Below, piece by piece: positions 31,270-39,889 of a DNA stretch of 64,000 nucleotides (the first letter of the stretch is position 1; each line of letters opens with the position of its first letter). Source of the stretch: Oceanibaculum nanhaiense (GTDB lineage Bacteria; Pseudomonadota; Alphaproteobacteria; Oceanibaculales; Oceanibaculaceae); NCBI RefSeq assembly GCF_002148795.1, contig NZ_MPOB01000008.1:1-64000 (forward strand), in the 5' to 3' direction. The notes under the pieces are model-generated. The model was not told where the DNA came from and did no database searches. It saw nothing but the letters and a program-made list of their open reading frames with translations. The position numbers and the translations under genes were made by a program.

Positions 31270-33903
31270 TTAAAGCTGGAAAGCGCGCTTGCGGAAGCGC
31301 TGGCGGATGATTTCCGCCACAGTGTTGATGACGAAGGTCATGGCGAACAGCGTCAGCGCCGCCAGGAACAGCATGCGGTAGAGCGTGCTGAACTGGACGG
31401 CCTCGGGCAGTTCGACCGCGATGTTGGCGGACAGCGTGCGCAGGCCGTTGAAGATGTTCCAGTCCAGGATCGGCGTGTTGCCTGCCGCCATGACCACGAT
31501 CATGGTCTCGCCCACCGCACGTCCCATGCCGATCATCACCGCGGCGAACACGCCGGACATAGCGGTCGGCAGCACCACCCACATCGCCGTCTGCCAGGGC
31601 GTGGCGCCGGCAGCCAGGCTGGCCGCACGCAGCGATGAAGGCACCGCGTTCAGCGCATCCTCGGCCAGGGTGTAGATGTTCGGGATAACGGCGAAGCCCA
31701 TCACGAAGCCGACCACCAGCGCGTTGCGCTGCACATAGGTATCGACCACCCCGCCGCGCGGGTCATAGCCGATGGCGGTCAGCGCCGCCGCCAGGATGTA
31801 GCTGACCAGACAAGACGCCAGCAGCATGGCGACCCAGCGCGCCAGATCGACCAGCGGCGCCTGGCTCTGCGACATCTCGCGCAGGGCCAGCCGGTAGCTG
31901 GTGCCAATCGTGCGAGCAAAGACATAGCTGACGCCGAGGAAGGAGAGCGGCAGCAGCACCAGGAACAGGAAGGGCAGACCGCTGCCGATATCGCCATTGG
32001 TCCAGGCCTTCAGATCGCCATAGAAGAACACGTTCTCGAACAGCGGCCCCGCCGCGTAGGCGATGTAGCAGCCGAACGCGACCGTCACGAACATCAGGCA
32101 GAATTTCGGGATCCCGTCGAGCCGCAGCTTCCACTGGTAGGGCAGCGCCTGCCAGAGATAGGCCGCCAGCATCAGCGACAGCGGCAGCGCGCCGAACGCC
32201 AGCAGCACGGCGGCGATCCAGGTCTCGACGATGGGGGCCAGCAGCAGCGCGGCGATGAAGCCCAGCACCACGGTCGGCAGCGATTCCATCATCTCCATGA
32301 CCGGCTTCACCGTCGAACGGATGCGGCTGTGCAGGAATTCCGACGTGTAGATCGCCCCCAACAGCGCGATCGGAATGGCGAAGATCAGCGAGTAGACCGT
32401 CGCCTTCAGCGTGCCGAAGATCAGCGGTGTCAGCGAGAATTTCGGCTCGAACACGTCAGTGCCGGAGGAGGACTGCCAGGTGTAGGTCGGCTCAAGATAG
32501 CCCTCGTACCAGACCTTGCCGAAGATGGTCTGGGCGGTCACCTCGGGATGCGGCACATAGAAGGACCAGAAATTCACCTGACCGCCGGCATCCGCCACCA
32601 GAACCGCATCGTTGCGCGGCGCCAGCAGCATTTGCGTGCCTTCGTCCGACAGCGGCTCGCGCTTCAGCTTCAGCAATGTCTGGTTGCTGGTGTTATGGCG
32701 CAACCAGACATTGCCGTTCAGATCCATCGTCACCAGCGACTTGTTGCGCTGGCTGGAGGCGAAGTTGACCACAGGCGCGTCATGCGCTTCCAGCTCACGG
32801 ATCAGGATCAGCTTGTAGCCATCCTCCGTGCCGGCATTTTCCGGTTGCAGCCGGTAGAACACGCGCACGGCCCCTTCAGAGCCGCCTGCGATCAGCCCCT
32901 GCTCGCCATTCAGGAAGCCCATCACCGTCAGACGCTGCTCGCCCGGGAAGGCATCGAACTTCTCGGCCAGGCGCGGTGCCGCGAAATCGCGGGTGTCATA
33001 GCGGTAGATATCGCCGGTCTCGTTAGCGACATAGACCTGATCGGCCTGCCCGGTCAGAAGAACGTTGGTCACCTGCATACCGGCCGGCAATTCCGGCAAG
33101 GTCGAGGACAGGACGCGCGTCGTGGCCTTGCGAGTCAGCAGGTTGATCTGGGTCTCGGTACGGCTGATCCGCGCGACGCCCGACGCATCGATGGTGACGA
33201 AGGAGCGGGTCGGTCGCTCGACCGTGCCGCCGGTCCGGTAATCGATCGCAATGATCGCTTCGCCAGCCTCGGAAATCGTCTGTGGCTCGTCCACCCTGGC
33301 GCCCAGCGAAATCCGGCGCAGCTGATTGCCGGGAATACGGGAATAGACGGCGGTGCCATCGGTCAGGTCGCGGTCGTTCAGCTCCCTGGCGCCAACCGGC
33401 AGCGAGTCGCCGGTCAGGATTTCGACCTTGGGCTCAATGACGGCAAAGCGGACAGTGCCATCGTCGAAGCCGAAAGCAATATTATTTCGCTTATCCGTGG
33501 CCCCGACGGCGGTGGCGACAGCACCGCCGAAATCGAGCGTCACACTGTCAAGCGCGGTCCCGGTATCCAGATGGAAGGTTGAGACCTGCCCATCGGCCGT
33601 GATCCGGATGCCGATCGTCTGGTACTCATCGACGCTGGTCCAGGCCAGCGGCTTTGGGGGCGTCACGCTATAGCTGCGTGTCGTCTCCAGATCGCCGCCC
33701 TGGAACAGCGGCACCACCACCTGGGCCAGGAAGATCATGATGCCGAACACGGCGACGATCACCATCAGCCCGCCGATGGTGATGCCCCAGTCCGCGATCT
33801 TGTCGGTAACCAGAACGCTGGCGCTGGTGGCCTTGCGGCGGCGGACCGTGCCGATAGCGGTCTTGCCGGTTCCGTTGGAAGCGTCGTTGGCATCGCTGGC
33901 CAT
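31270..33903 (-). CDS. pstC: Phosphate ABC transporter permease PstC, long form
   Basis: 877 residues, nearly three times the E. coli protein. After an N-terminal membrane span (about residues 35-65) there are about 400 residues of predominantly beta-type sequence with repeated blade-like motifs, probably a periplasmic propeller-like domain. The permease domain begins near residue 500 (LIFGTLKATVYSLIFAIPIA, by segment). The EAA loop is near AEDALNAVPSSLRAASLAAGA. The large extension fits known long PstC variants and pairs with the long PstA. Confidence 0.92.
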   Translation of the reverse strand: MASDANDASNGTGKTAIGTVRRRKATSASVLVTDKIADWGITIGGLMVIVAVFGIMIFLAQVVVPLFQGGDLETTRSYSVTPPKPLAWTSVDEYQTIGIRITADGQVSTFHLDTGTALDSVTLDFGGAVATAVGATDKRNNIAFGFDDGTVRFAVIEPKVEILTGDSLPVGARELNDRDLTDGTAVYSRIPGNQLRRISLGARVDEPQTISEAGEAIIAIDYRTGGTVERPTRSFVTIDASGVARISRTETQINLLTRKATTRVLSSTLPELPAGMQVTNVLLTGQADQVYVANETGDIYRYDTRDFAAPRLAEKFDAFPGEQRLTVMGFLNGEQGLIAGGSEGAVRVFYRLQPENAGTEDGYKLILIRELEAHDAPVVNFASSQRNKSLVTMDLNGNVWLRHNTSNQTLLKLKREPLSDEGTQMLLAPRNDAVLVADAGGQVNFWSFYVPHPEVTAQTIFGKVWYEGYLEPTYTWQSSSGTDVFEPKFSLTPLIFGTLKATVYSLIFAIPIALLGAIYTSEFLHSRIRSTVKPVMEMMESLPTVVLGFIAALLLAPIVETWIAAVLLAFGALPLSLMLAAYLWQALPYQWKLRLDGIPKFCLMFVTVAFGCYIAYAAGPLFENVFFYGDLKAWTNGDIGSGLPFLFLVLLPLSFLGVSYVFARTIGTSYRLALREMSQSQAPLVDLARWVAMLLASCLVSYILAAALTAIGYDPRGGVVDTYVQRNALVVGFVMGFAVIPNIYTLAEDALNAVPSSLRAASLAAGATPWQTAMWVVLPTAMSGVFAAVMIGMGRAVGETMIVVMAAGNTPILDWNIFNGLRTLSANIAVELPEAVQFSTLYRMLFLAALTLFAMTFVINTVAEIIRQRFRKRAFQL

Positions 33904-33999
33904 GATAACCCTCAGCCCGATTTCAGAACGACGCCCGCCGGAAAGGCGGAACGCCGGAGTTCAGAAAGAAAGGGATAAAAGAATTTACCGGATCAAGAA

Positions 34000-34031
34000 A
34001 GAAATGCGGGCGGCGTTCACCGCCGCCCGCA
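34000..34031 (-). terminator. Terminator-like hairpin between pstS and pstC
   Basis: On the minus strand, just after the pstS stop, TGCGGGCGGCG pairs perfectly with CGCCGCCCGCA across a 5-nt loop (34005-34031) and is followed by TTTCTTTC. This is a strong hairpin with an imperfect U-tract. It would let most transcripts stop after pstS and a minority read into pstCAB. That fits the need for much more binding protein than transporter, or it protects the pstS mRNA 3' end. Confidence 0.75.
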
Positions 34032-34041
34032 CCTCAGTCGA

Positions 34042-35010
34042 TTACATCAGGCCGAAGGCCTTCAGATCCTCAGAGGCGAGGCCCTGATTGACCGGGAAGA
34101 AGCCGTCCTTCACGACCGCTTCCTGACCCTGCTTCGAGTAGATGTAGCGGATGAACTCGCCGCGAACCGGATCGAGCGCCTGGTTCGGGTTCTTGTTCAC
34201 GTAGATGTACAGGAAACGCGCGATCGGGTAGTTGCCCGAATAGGCGTTCTGGGCGTTCGGGCCGTAGCACTTGCCGTCAGAGCCCTTGATCTCGATGAAC
34301 TTCACGTCGGCGGTCTTGTAGCCGACGCCGGAATAACCGAGGCCACCCTTGTCGGAGGCAACGCCCTGAACCACGGTGGAGGAACCCGGCTGCTCCTTAA
34401 CGCTGTCCTTGTAGTCACCGTCGAACAGCGCGACTTCCTTGAAGTAGCCATAGGTGCCCGAGGCAGAGTTACGGCCATAGAGCGAGATCGGCACATTGGC
34501 CCACTCGCCGGTGGCGCCAACCTGGCCCCAGGTGGTGATGTCGGACGAATTGCCGCCCTTGCGGGTCTTCGAGTAGATCGCGTCGATCTGCTGCATCGAC
34601 AGGCAGTTGACCGGATTGTCCTTGTGCGCGTACACGGCCAGCGCGTCCACGGCAGAGCGGACCGGGGTCGGCTTGTAGCCATACTTCTTCTCGAATTCGT
34701 CGATTTCCTTCGACTTCATCGGACGCGACATCGGGCCGAACTGCGAGGTGCCGGCGATCAGCGCGGGCGGCGCGGTGGAGGAACCCTTGCCCTCGATCTC
34801 GATCTTCACGTTCGGGTACTGCGCGAGGAAGCCCTCGGCCCACAGCGTCATCAGATTGTTCAGCGTGTCGGAACCGATCGACTTCAGGCTGCCCGAAACG
34901 CCGCTGGTCGGCTTGTAGGACGGCAGGTTCGGGTCGACACCCTGCGCGAAAGCGCTGGTCGAGATCATCAGGCCGGCGGCAACAGCCAGCGCGGCAGAAA
35001 ACTTCTTCAT
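34042..35010 (-). CDS. pstS: Periplasmic phosphate-binding protein PstS
   Basis: 322 residues with a clean signal peptide (MKKFSAALAVAAGL ... AFAQ). The phosphate-binding loops are seen at KSIGSDT and the SRPMKSKE and SASGTYGYF segments. It captures periplasmic phosphate and delivers it to PstCA. ATG 35010 is chosen: GGAG lies 9 nt upstream and the signal peptide follows directly. Upstream ATGs at 35025 and 35040 would only add a hydrophilic leader. A Pho box lies about 140 nt upstream. Confidence 0.95.
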   Translation of the reverse strand: MKKFSAALAVAAGLMISTSAFAQGVDPNLPSYKPTSGVSGSLKSIGSDTLNNLMTLWAEGFLAQYPNVKIEIEGKGSSTAPPALIAGTSQFGPMSRPMKSKEIDEFEKKYGYKPTPVRSAVDALAVYAHKDNPVNCLSMQQIDAIYSKTRKGGNSSDITTWGQVGATGEWANVPISLYGRNSASGTYGYFKEVALFDGDYKDSVKEQPGSSTVVQGVASDKGGLGYSGVGYKTADVKFIEIKGSDGKCYGPNAQNAYSGNYPIARFLYIYVNKNPNQALDPVRGEFIRYIYSKQGQEAVVKDGFFPVNQGLASEDLKAFGLM

Positions 35011-35147
35011 GTTATAATGCTCCATCTTCCTGAGTAACATCGCGGTTGCAGTCTGTACGAAGGGCGCCGCATCGACTCCCTGCGCGCCAAAACATCAGGC
35101 TGAAACCGTCCTGGTCGCCCCCGTTTCTTAGCCTATTTGCGTTGCGG

Positions 35148-35169
35148 TTTTGTGACACGACGATGACAT
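35148..35169 (-). promoter_or_regulatory. Pho box (PhoB binding site) upstream of pstS
   Basis: Read on the minus strand, TGTCAT (35163-35168) and TGTCAC (35152-35157) form a direct repeat with an 11-bp period, each followed by an A/T or C/G-rich filler, as in PhoB sites. It lies between divergent queE and pstS and is oriented for pstS. This predicts induction of pstSCAB under phosphate starvation; phoB itself is not in the window. Confidence 0.75.
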
Positions 35170-35247
35170 TGCGCGGACTCTCTCCAACCATTCGGCGGAA
35201 TCATCCACCCTTGCCGGAATCGCCGGCAACCGGCAGAAAGTGGCCCC

Positions 35248-35880
35248 ATGACCTATTCGGTGAAGGAACTGTTCAAGACCCTGCAGGGTGAGGGCGCGCA
35301 GGCCGGCCGGGCCGCCGTGTTCTGCCGCTTCGCCGGCTGCAATTTGTGGTCCGGGCGCGAGGAAGACCGCGCCGCCGCGATCTGCCAGTTCTGTGACACC
35401 GATTTCGTCGGCACCGATGGCGCGGGCGGCGGCAAGTTCCGCGATGCCGATGCCCTGGCCGATGCCATCGCCGCCTGCTGGGGCGCGGATGAGCCGCGAC
35501 GCTATGTCGTGTTCACCGGCGGCGAACCGCTGTTGCAGCTTGACAGCGCGCTCGTGGATGCGGTTCATGCGCGCGGCTTCGAGATCGCCATCGAGACCAA
35601 TGGCACGCTGGAGCCGCCGCCCGGCATCGACTGGATCTGCGTCAGCCCGAAGGCAGGGGCCGACTGGGTACTGAAGAGCGGCGACGAGCTGAAGCTGGTC
35701 TATCCGCAGCCGGGGCTGGCGCCGGACGGGATGGCCAGCCTGCCCTTCGGCCATTTCTGGCTGCAGCCGATGGACGGCCCGGCGCGGGCGGAGAATACAG
35801 CGGCGGCGGTGGCCTATTGCCTCGACCATCCGGAATGGCGGCTGAGCGTGCAGACCCACAAGATGATCGGTATCCCGTGA
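35248..35880 (+). CDS. queE: 7-carboxy-7-deazaguanine synthase
   Basis: 210 residues, a radical-SAM enzyme making the 7-deazaguanine ring of queuosine from carboxy-tetrahydropterin. The iron-sulfur cluster motif is CX14CX2C (C31, C46, C49) rather than the usual radical-SAM CX3CX2C, a variant known for one branch of QueE. The TLQGEGAQAGRAAVFCR start and FTGGEPLLQ motif fit. It overlaps queD by one base (TGATG) and heads the queE-queD-queC operon. Confidence 0.93.
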   Translation: MTYSVKELFKTLQGEGAQAGRAAVFCRFAGCNLWSGREEDRAAAICQFCDTDFVGTDGAGGGKFRDADALADAIAACWGADEPRRYVVFTGGEPLLQLDSALVDAVHARGFEIAIETNGTLEPPPGIDWICVSPKAGADWVLKSGDELKLVYPQPGLAPDGMASLPFGHFWLQPMDGPARAENTAAAVAYCLDHPEWRLSVQTHKMIGIP

Positions 35881-36248
35881 TGTTCGAGTTGAGCAAGGAA
35901 TTCAGGTTCGATGCGGCGCACACGCTGAATCGCGCCATAGAGACCGACTCCAGCCGGCGCATCCATGGTCATTCCTACCGCGCGCAGGTGACGGTACGCG
36001 GCACCCCCGACCCGGAAACCGGCATGATCGTCGATCTGGGCCTGCTGTCGCGGCTGATGGAGGATGCCAGGCAGGCGCTCGACCATCATTTCCTCGATGA
36101 GGTCGAAGGGCTGGGCCCGGCCACCATGGAGAATCTGAGCGCCTGGATCTGGCGGCGGCTGGATGGCCAGGTAACGGGCCTCGCCTGCGTTGCCGTCTAT
36201 CGTGACAGCAGCGGCGAGACCTGCCGCTATTTCGGCCCCGCCATATGA
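35880..36248 (+). CDS. queD: 6-carboxy-5,6,7,8-tetrahydropterin synthase-like protein
   Basis: 122 residues of the PTPS/QueD fold. Zinc ligands are in FDAAH (His14) and HGH (His29, His31), and the C-terminal Glu/His region is recognisable. The canonical catalytic Cys four residues before HGH (CxxxHGH in E. coli QueD) is a Ser here (S25 in SRRIHGH). Despite this the gene sits between queE and queC with overlapping ends, so it almost certainly acts in queuosine precursor synthesis. Whether another residue replaces the Cys cannot be seen from sequence. Confidence 0.88.
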   Translation: MFELSKEFRFDAAHTLNRAIETDSSRRIHGHSYRAQVTVRGTPDPETGMIVDLGLLSRLMEDARQALDHHFLDEVEGLGPATMENLSAWIWRRLDGQVTGLACVAVYRDSSGETCRYFGPAI

Positions 36249-36943
36249 CCGGCGGCTCGGCCCTCGTGCTGTTCTCCGGCGGGCAGGATTCGACCGCCTG
36301 CCTGGCCTGGGCGCTGGACCGGTTCGAGCGGGTGGAGACCGTGGGCTTCGATTATGGCCAGCGCCACCGGGTGGAGCTGGAGTGCCGCCACACGGTGCGC
36401 GACGCCATCGCCGCCGCTTTCCCGGCCTGGGCCGGCAGGCTGGGCGAGGATCACCTGCTGCCGCTGGACGTGCTGAAGAGCATCAGCGACACCGCGCTGA
36501 CCGGTGAAGCCGAGATCGCCTTCCAGGAAAACGGCCTGCCCAACACCTTCGTGCCGGGCCGCAACTTGCTGTTCTTCACCTTCGCCGCCGCCATCGCCTA
36601 CCGGCGCGGCATGAAGCATCTGGTCGGCGGCATGTGCGAAACCGACTATTCCGGCTATCCTGATTGCCGCGACGACACGCTGAAGGCGCTGCAGGTCGCC
36701 CTGACGCTGGGCATGGACAAGCGCCTGGTCATCCATACGCCGCTGATGTGGATCGACAAGGCGGAGACCTGGCGAATGACCGAAAGGCTGGGCGGACCGG
36801 CGCTGGTCGAGATCGTGCGCGCGCTTACCCACAGCTGCTATCTCGGCGACCGCACGCAGACCCACGATTGGGGCCATGGCTGCGGCAGCTGCCCGGCCTG
36901 CGATCTGCGCGCCGAGGGCTGGCGGCGCTACCGCGCCGGGTGA
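36245..36943 (+). CDS. queC: 7-cyano-7-deazaguanine synthase
   Basis: 232 residues. The ATP-pyrophosphatase P-loop LFSGGQDST is at the N-terminus. The C-terminal zinc site is formed by Cys residues in SCYLGDRT and CGSCPAC. It converts carboxy-deazaguanine to preQ0 using ATP and ammonia. It overlaps queD by ATGA. QueF or Tgt are not in the window. Confidence 0.95.
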   Translation: MTGGSALVLFSGGQDSTACLAWALDRFERVETVGFDYGQRHRVELECRHTVRDAIAAAFPAWAGRLGEDHLLPLDVLKSISDTALTGEAEIAFQENGLPNTFVPGRNLLFFTFAAAIAYRRGMKHLVGGMCETDYSGYPDCRDDTLKALQVALTLGMDKRLVIHTPLMWIDKAETWRMTERLGGPALVEIVRALTHSCYLGDRTQTHDWGHGCGSCPACDLRAEGWRRYRAG

Positions 36944-37016
36944 ATGCGGCGGGAATATCTGCTATTCTGCCTCAGCATTGCGTTATTAGCCTGAACAGTA
37001 CGGAACGGAACCGCGC

Positions 37017-37643
37017 ATGCGCGATCGGATCAAGAGCGTCGCCACCGAACTGCTGATCAATTACGGCTATCGCGGGCTGCGCTTCAAGGATATCGCCGAA
37101 CAGCTGGGCACCACGCGGGCCAACATCCACTACCATTTCGGCACCAAGAAGAACCTGATCGAGGAAGTGATCGAGGACTATGTCGAAGGGACACTGGTGG
37201 CGGTGAAGGCGATCTGGACCGCCGAGAACCTGCCCTATGTCGAACGCGTGCGGCGCATGATGGCGTTCAACCGCGAGCGCTACAACCGCTTCAACCCGCC
37301 GGGCAAGGATGGCCGGCCCTGGAGCATCATCTCGCGCATGCGGCTCGAATCCGATGTGCTGAGCAAAAAATCGAAGGAGACGCTGCACAGTTTCTCCAGG
37401 ACGGCGGAAGCCTATATAAAGACAGCACTCGACGAGGCCATCGCCCGGGGAGAGATATCCGGGGACGCGCCGGCCCGCGACATTCTGGTGCAGATCGTCG
37501 CCATCATGGACAGCGCCGGCTCCATCACCTCGGACGCCGGTTCCTTCGACCGGCTGGAACATCTCTACACCGCCTATATCCATGTGCTGACCCACGCCTA
37601 TGGCGGGGAGAAGGCACCGCATCTGGTCGCCGTCGCGGAGTAG
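37017..37643 (+). CDS. TetR-family transcriptional regulator
   Basis: 208 residues. The N-terminal helix-turn-helix (YRGLRFKDIAEQLGTTRANIHYHFGTKKNL, by segment, about residues 18-47) is typical of TetR repressors; the C-terminal ligand domain gives no clue to the effector. It is followed after 69 nt by a LysE-type exporter on the same strand, a plausible regulated target. No clear operator palindrome was found in 36944-37016. Confidence 0.85.
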   Translation: MRDRIKSVATELLINYGYRGLRFKDIAEQLGTTRANIHYHFGTKKNLIEEVIEDYVEGTLVAVKAIWTAENLPYVERVRRMMAFNRERYNRFNPPGKDGRPWSIISRMRLESDVLSKKSKETLHSFSRTAEAYIKTALDEAIARGEISGDAPARDILVQIVAIMDSAGSITSDAGSFDRLEHLYTAYIHVLTHAYGGEKAPHLVAVAE

Positions 37644-37712
37644 CGATTTCCGCTGTTGCACGGTCGTTTGGCCTGTGGATTAGTGATCCTCCCCGCAACA
37701 GAGGATTCGGCC

Positions 37713-38354
37713 ATGGACCTCGCGCTCTTCTCCGTCGAACACTGGCTCGCCTTCGTTGCCGCCGCCGCCGTGCTGCTGGCGATCCCCGGCCCGACCATTC
37801 TGCTGGTCATCTCCTACGCGCTGGGCCATGGCAGGCAGGCGACCGGGGCGACAGTCGCGGGTGTCACGCTGGGCGACTTCACCGCGATGACCGCCTCGAT
37901 GCTGGGCCTCGGCGTGCTGCTCGCCACCTCGGCAGCGCTGTTCACCGTGCTGAAATGGGTGGGGGCGGCCTATCTCGTCTATCTCGGCGTGAAGCTGTGG
38001 CGCGCCCCCGTCTCCGCCGGCGGGCCGGTCGAGATCGGGGCCGGCGTAAAGCCCTGGCGCATCTTCGCGCATACCTATGCGGTGACCGCGCTGAACCCGA
38101 AGGGCATCGTGTTCTTCGTCGCCTTCCTGCCGCAGTTCCTGGTCGCCAGCCTGCCGGTGGTGCCGCAGATGCTGGTGTTCGGGGCAACCTTCCTGGTGCT
38201 GGCGACACTGAACGCGCTGACCTATGCGCTGCTGGCGCAGGCCGCCCGCCGCACCATCCGCAAGCCAGCCGTGCAGCGCGGCGTGAACCGGGTCGGCGGC
38301 TCGCTGCTGATCGGAGCCGGAATCATGACAGCCGCCTGGCGCAAGGCGGGGTAA
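37713..38354 (+). CDS. LysE/RhtB-family exporter
   Basis: 213 residues with about six hydrophobic helices and the family signature AIPGPTILLVISYALGHGRQ near the N-terminus. These proteins export amino acids or related metabolites. ATG 37713 is used because the signature begins about 25 residues later; the longer frame from 37656 adds a Gly/Ala-poor leader without support. It ends in a strong bidirectional terminator (38372-38401). Confidence 0.87.
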   Translation: MDLALFSVEHWLAFVAAAAVLLAIPGPTILLVISYALGHGRQATGATVAGVTLGDFTAMTASMLGLGVLLATSAALFTVLKWVGAAYLVYLGVKLWRAPVSAGGPVEIGAGVKPWRIFAHTYAVTALNPKGIVFFVAFLPQFLVASLPVVPQMLVFGATFLVLATLNALTYALLAQAARRTIRKPAVQRGVNRVGGSLLIGAGIMTAAWRKAG

Positions 38355-38371
38355 GAACCTCACGCACGCAA

Positions 38372-38401
38372 AAAGGCCCGCGCCATAGGACACGGGCCTT
38401 T
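38372..38401. terminator. Bidirectional intrinsic terminator between the LysE exporter and ohr
   Basis: AAAGGCCCG (38372-38380) pairs perfectly with CGGGCCTTT (38393-38401) over a 12-nt loop. A-runs precede it on one side and T's follow on the other, so it can stop transcription from both convergent genes. Confidence 0.85.
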
Positions 38402-38422
38402 CGTCATTGCAACGGACAGTGC

Positions 38423-38845
38423 TTACGCCACCGTCAGCGAGACCTCGATATTGCCCTTGGTCGCATGCGAGTACGGGCACACGACATGCGCCTTTTGCAC
38501 CAGATCCTCGGCGGTCTTCCGGTCGAGGCCCGGAATGGCGATGGTGAGGTCGGCCTTGATGCCGAAGCCCTGCCCGTCATCGCGCGGGCCGATGCCGATC
38601 GCCGCTGTGACGCTGGTATCCTCCGGCACCTTCACCTTCTCCTTGCCGGCGACGAATTTCAGCGCGCCCAGGAAGCAGGCCGAATAACCGGCAGCGAACA
38701 GCTGCTCCGGGTTGGTGCCGTCACCGCCGCCGCCGCCCATCTCCTTCGGGGTGTTCAGCTTGACCGAGAGGGTACCGTCCTTGGTGGCCGACTTGCCGTC
38801 ACGGCCGCCGGTCGAGGTTGCTTCCGTGGTGTAGAGGATTTTCAT
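38423..38845 (-). CDS. ohr: Organic hydroperoxide resistance protein
   Basis: 140 residues of the Ohr branch of the OsmC family. Both redox cysteines are present: C57 in SACFLGAL and C123 in VVCPYSHA. It reduces organic hydroperoxides in the cytosol. ATG 38845 gives the canonical start [14 protein letters not shown], with AGGAGAG upstream. It is divergent from a two-Cys OhrR-type regulator across an AT-rich operator. Confidence 0.95.
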   Translation of the reverse strand: MKILYTTEATSTGGRDGKSATKDGTLSVKLNTPKEMGGGGGDGTNPEQLFAAGYSACFLGALKFVAGKEKVKVPEDTSVTAAIGIGPRDDGQGFGIKADLTIAIPGLDRKTAEDLVQKAHVVCPYSHATKGNIEVSLTVA

Positions 38846-38923
38846 GATGTCTCTCCTTTCGCCTGAATTATCGGGAATGCCTGTTCGATACCCGTCTGAT
38901 GACAGGAACATAGGGCGTCATTT

Positions 38924-38952
38924 ATATTGTGTCCAATATAATTTTGCACAAT
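38924..38952. promoter_or_regulatory. Candidate OhrR operator
   Basis: The ohr/ohrR intergenic region contains an island of AT-rich sequence with nested inverted repeats: ATATTG-TGTC-CAATAT (38924-38939) and ATTGTG ... CACAAT (38926-38952). OhrR proteins bind AT-rich palindromes of this kind between the divergent genes. Confidence 0.65.
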
Positions 38953-39026
38953 TTATTTGCCAGCAACCCTTGCCATCCTCAGCCGGCTTCCCTAATGAAG
39001 GAGGGTTGAGGACAGAGGCAGAAAGC

Positions 39027-39506
39027 ATGAACGCGAAACGGGACGAAAAGACGGCAGCGCCAGAAGCGGACATGCTGCGGCTGGATCAGCAGCTTTGTTT
39101 TGCCGCCTATTCCACAGCGCACGCCTTCAACCGGCTGTACCGGCCGCTGCTGGAAAAGCTGGACCTGACCTACCCGCAATATCTGGTGATGCTGGTGCTG
39201 TGGGAGCGCGACGGGCTGACCGTCACGCAGATCGGCGAGCGGCTGTTTCTCGATTCCGGCACACTGACGCCGCTGCTGAAGCGGCTGGAGAACGCCGGCC
39301 GCATCGCCCGTACCCGCGACCCCGCCGACGAGCGCCGGGTGCTGATCACCCTGACCGGGGACGGCCAGGCGCTGCGCACCGAGGCCCGCTGCATCCCGCC
39401 CCGGATCGGCGCGGCCCTCGATATGACGCCGACGGAGCTGACAGCGCTGAAATCCGGCCTCGACAAGCTGCGCACGGCGCTGAACGGAGAGGGAGGCTCC
39501 GAATGA
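39027..39506 (+). CDS. ohrR: MarR-family organic peroxide sensor, OhrR type
   Basis: 159 residues. The winged-helix MarR fold is clear ([25 protein letters not shown], by segment; [13 protein letters not shown] wing). The peroxide-sensing Cys is C24 ([11 protein letters not shown]) and a second Cys is C122, matching the two-Cys OhrR type. It is expected to repress ohr and itself until oxidised. ATG 39027 is used; the frame is open to 38844 but crosses the operator. It overlaps the following DUF488 gene by ATGA. Confidence 0.92.
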   Translation: MNAKRDEKTAAPEADMLRLDQQLCFAAYSTAHAFNRLYRPLLEKLDLTYPQYLVMLVLWERDGLTVTQIGERLFLDSGTLTPLLKRLENAGRIARTRDPADERRVLITLTGDGQALRTEARCIPPRIGAALDMTPTELTALKSGLDKLRTALNGEGGSE

Positions 39507-39889
39507 CCATCCGCATCGTCCGGCTGGGATCACCCCGGCTGCCGGATGAGGGCACACGCATCGGTGCGGTGCGCCGGCTGCCGCGCGGCGTGCGTAAGGA
39601 ACGCTATGCCGCCGATGACTGGTTCGATGTCTGGTATCCCGAACTCTCGCCCAGCGCCGATCTGGTGGCCAAGGCACGCGGGGCGGAGACGGACAAGGAA
39701 TGGGCCGATTTCGTGCAGGCCTTCCGCAAGGAGATGGAGGAATCCGCCGCCCGTCGCACGCTCGACCTGCTGGCCGCCCTGTCGAAAGGCGCCAGCTTCT
39801 CGCTCGGCTGCTATTGCGAGGAGGAGGCGCACTGCCATCGCTCCGTCCTGCGTGCCCTGCTGGAAGAACGCGGCGCGGATATCGGCTAG
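39503..39889 (+). CDS. DUF488 family protein
   Basis: 128 residues. The family features [27 protein letters not shown] and the C-terminal [21 protein letters not shown] with its Cys/CHR motif are present. DUF488 proteins have no settled function. The gene is translationally coupled to ohrR (ATGA) and overlaps the convergent GntR gene by the stop tetramer CTAG. It is a useful comparison for the divergent DUF488-like protein at 45014. Confidence 0.82.
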   Translation: MTIRIVRLGSPRLPDEGTRIGAVRRLPRGVRKERYAADDWFDVWYPELSPSADLVAKARGAETDKEWADFVQAFRKEMEESAARRTLDLLAALSKGASFSLGCYCEEEAHCHRSVLRALLEERGADIG

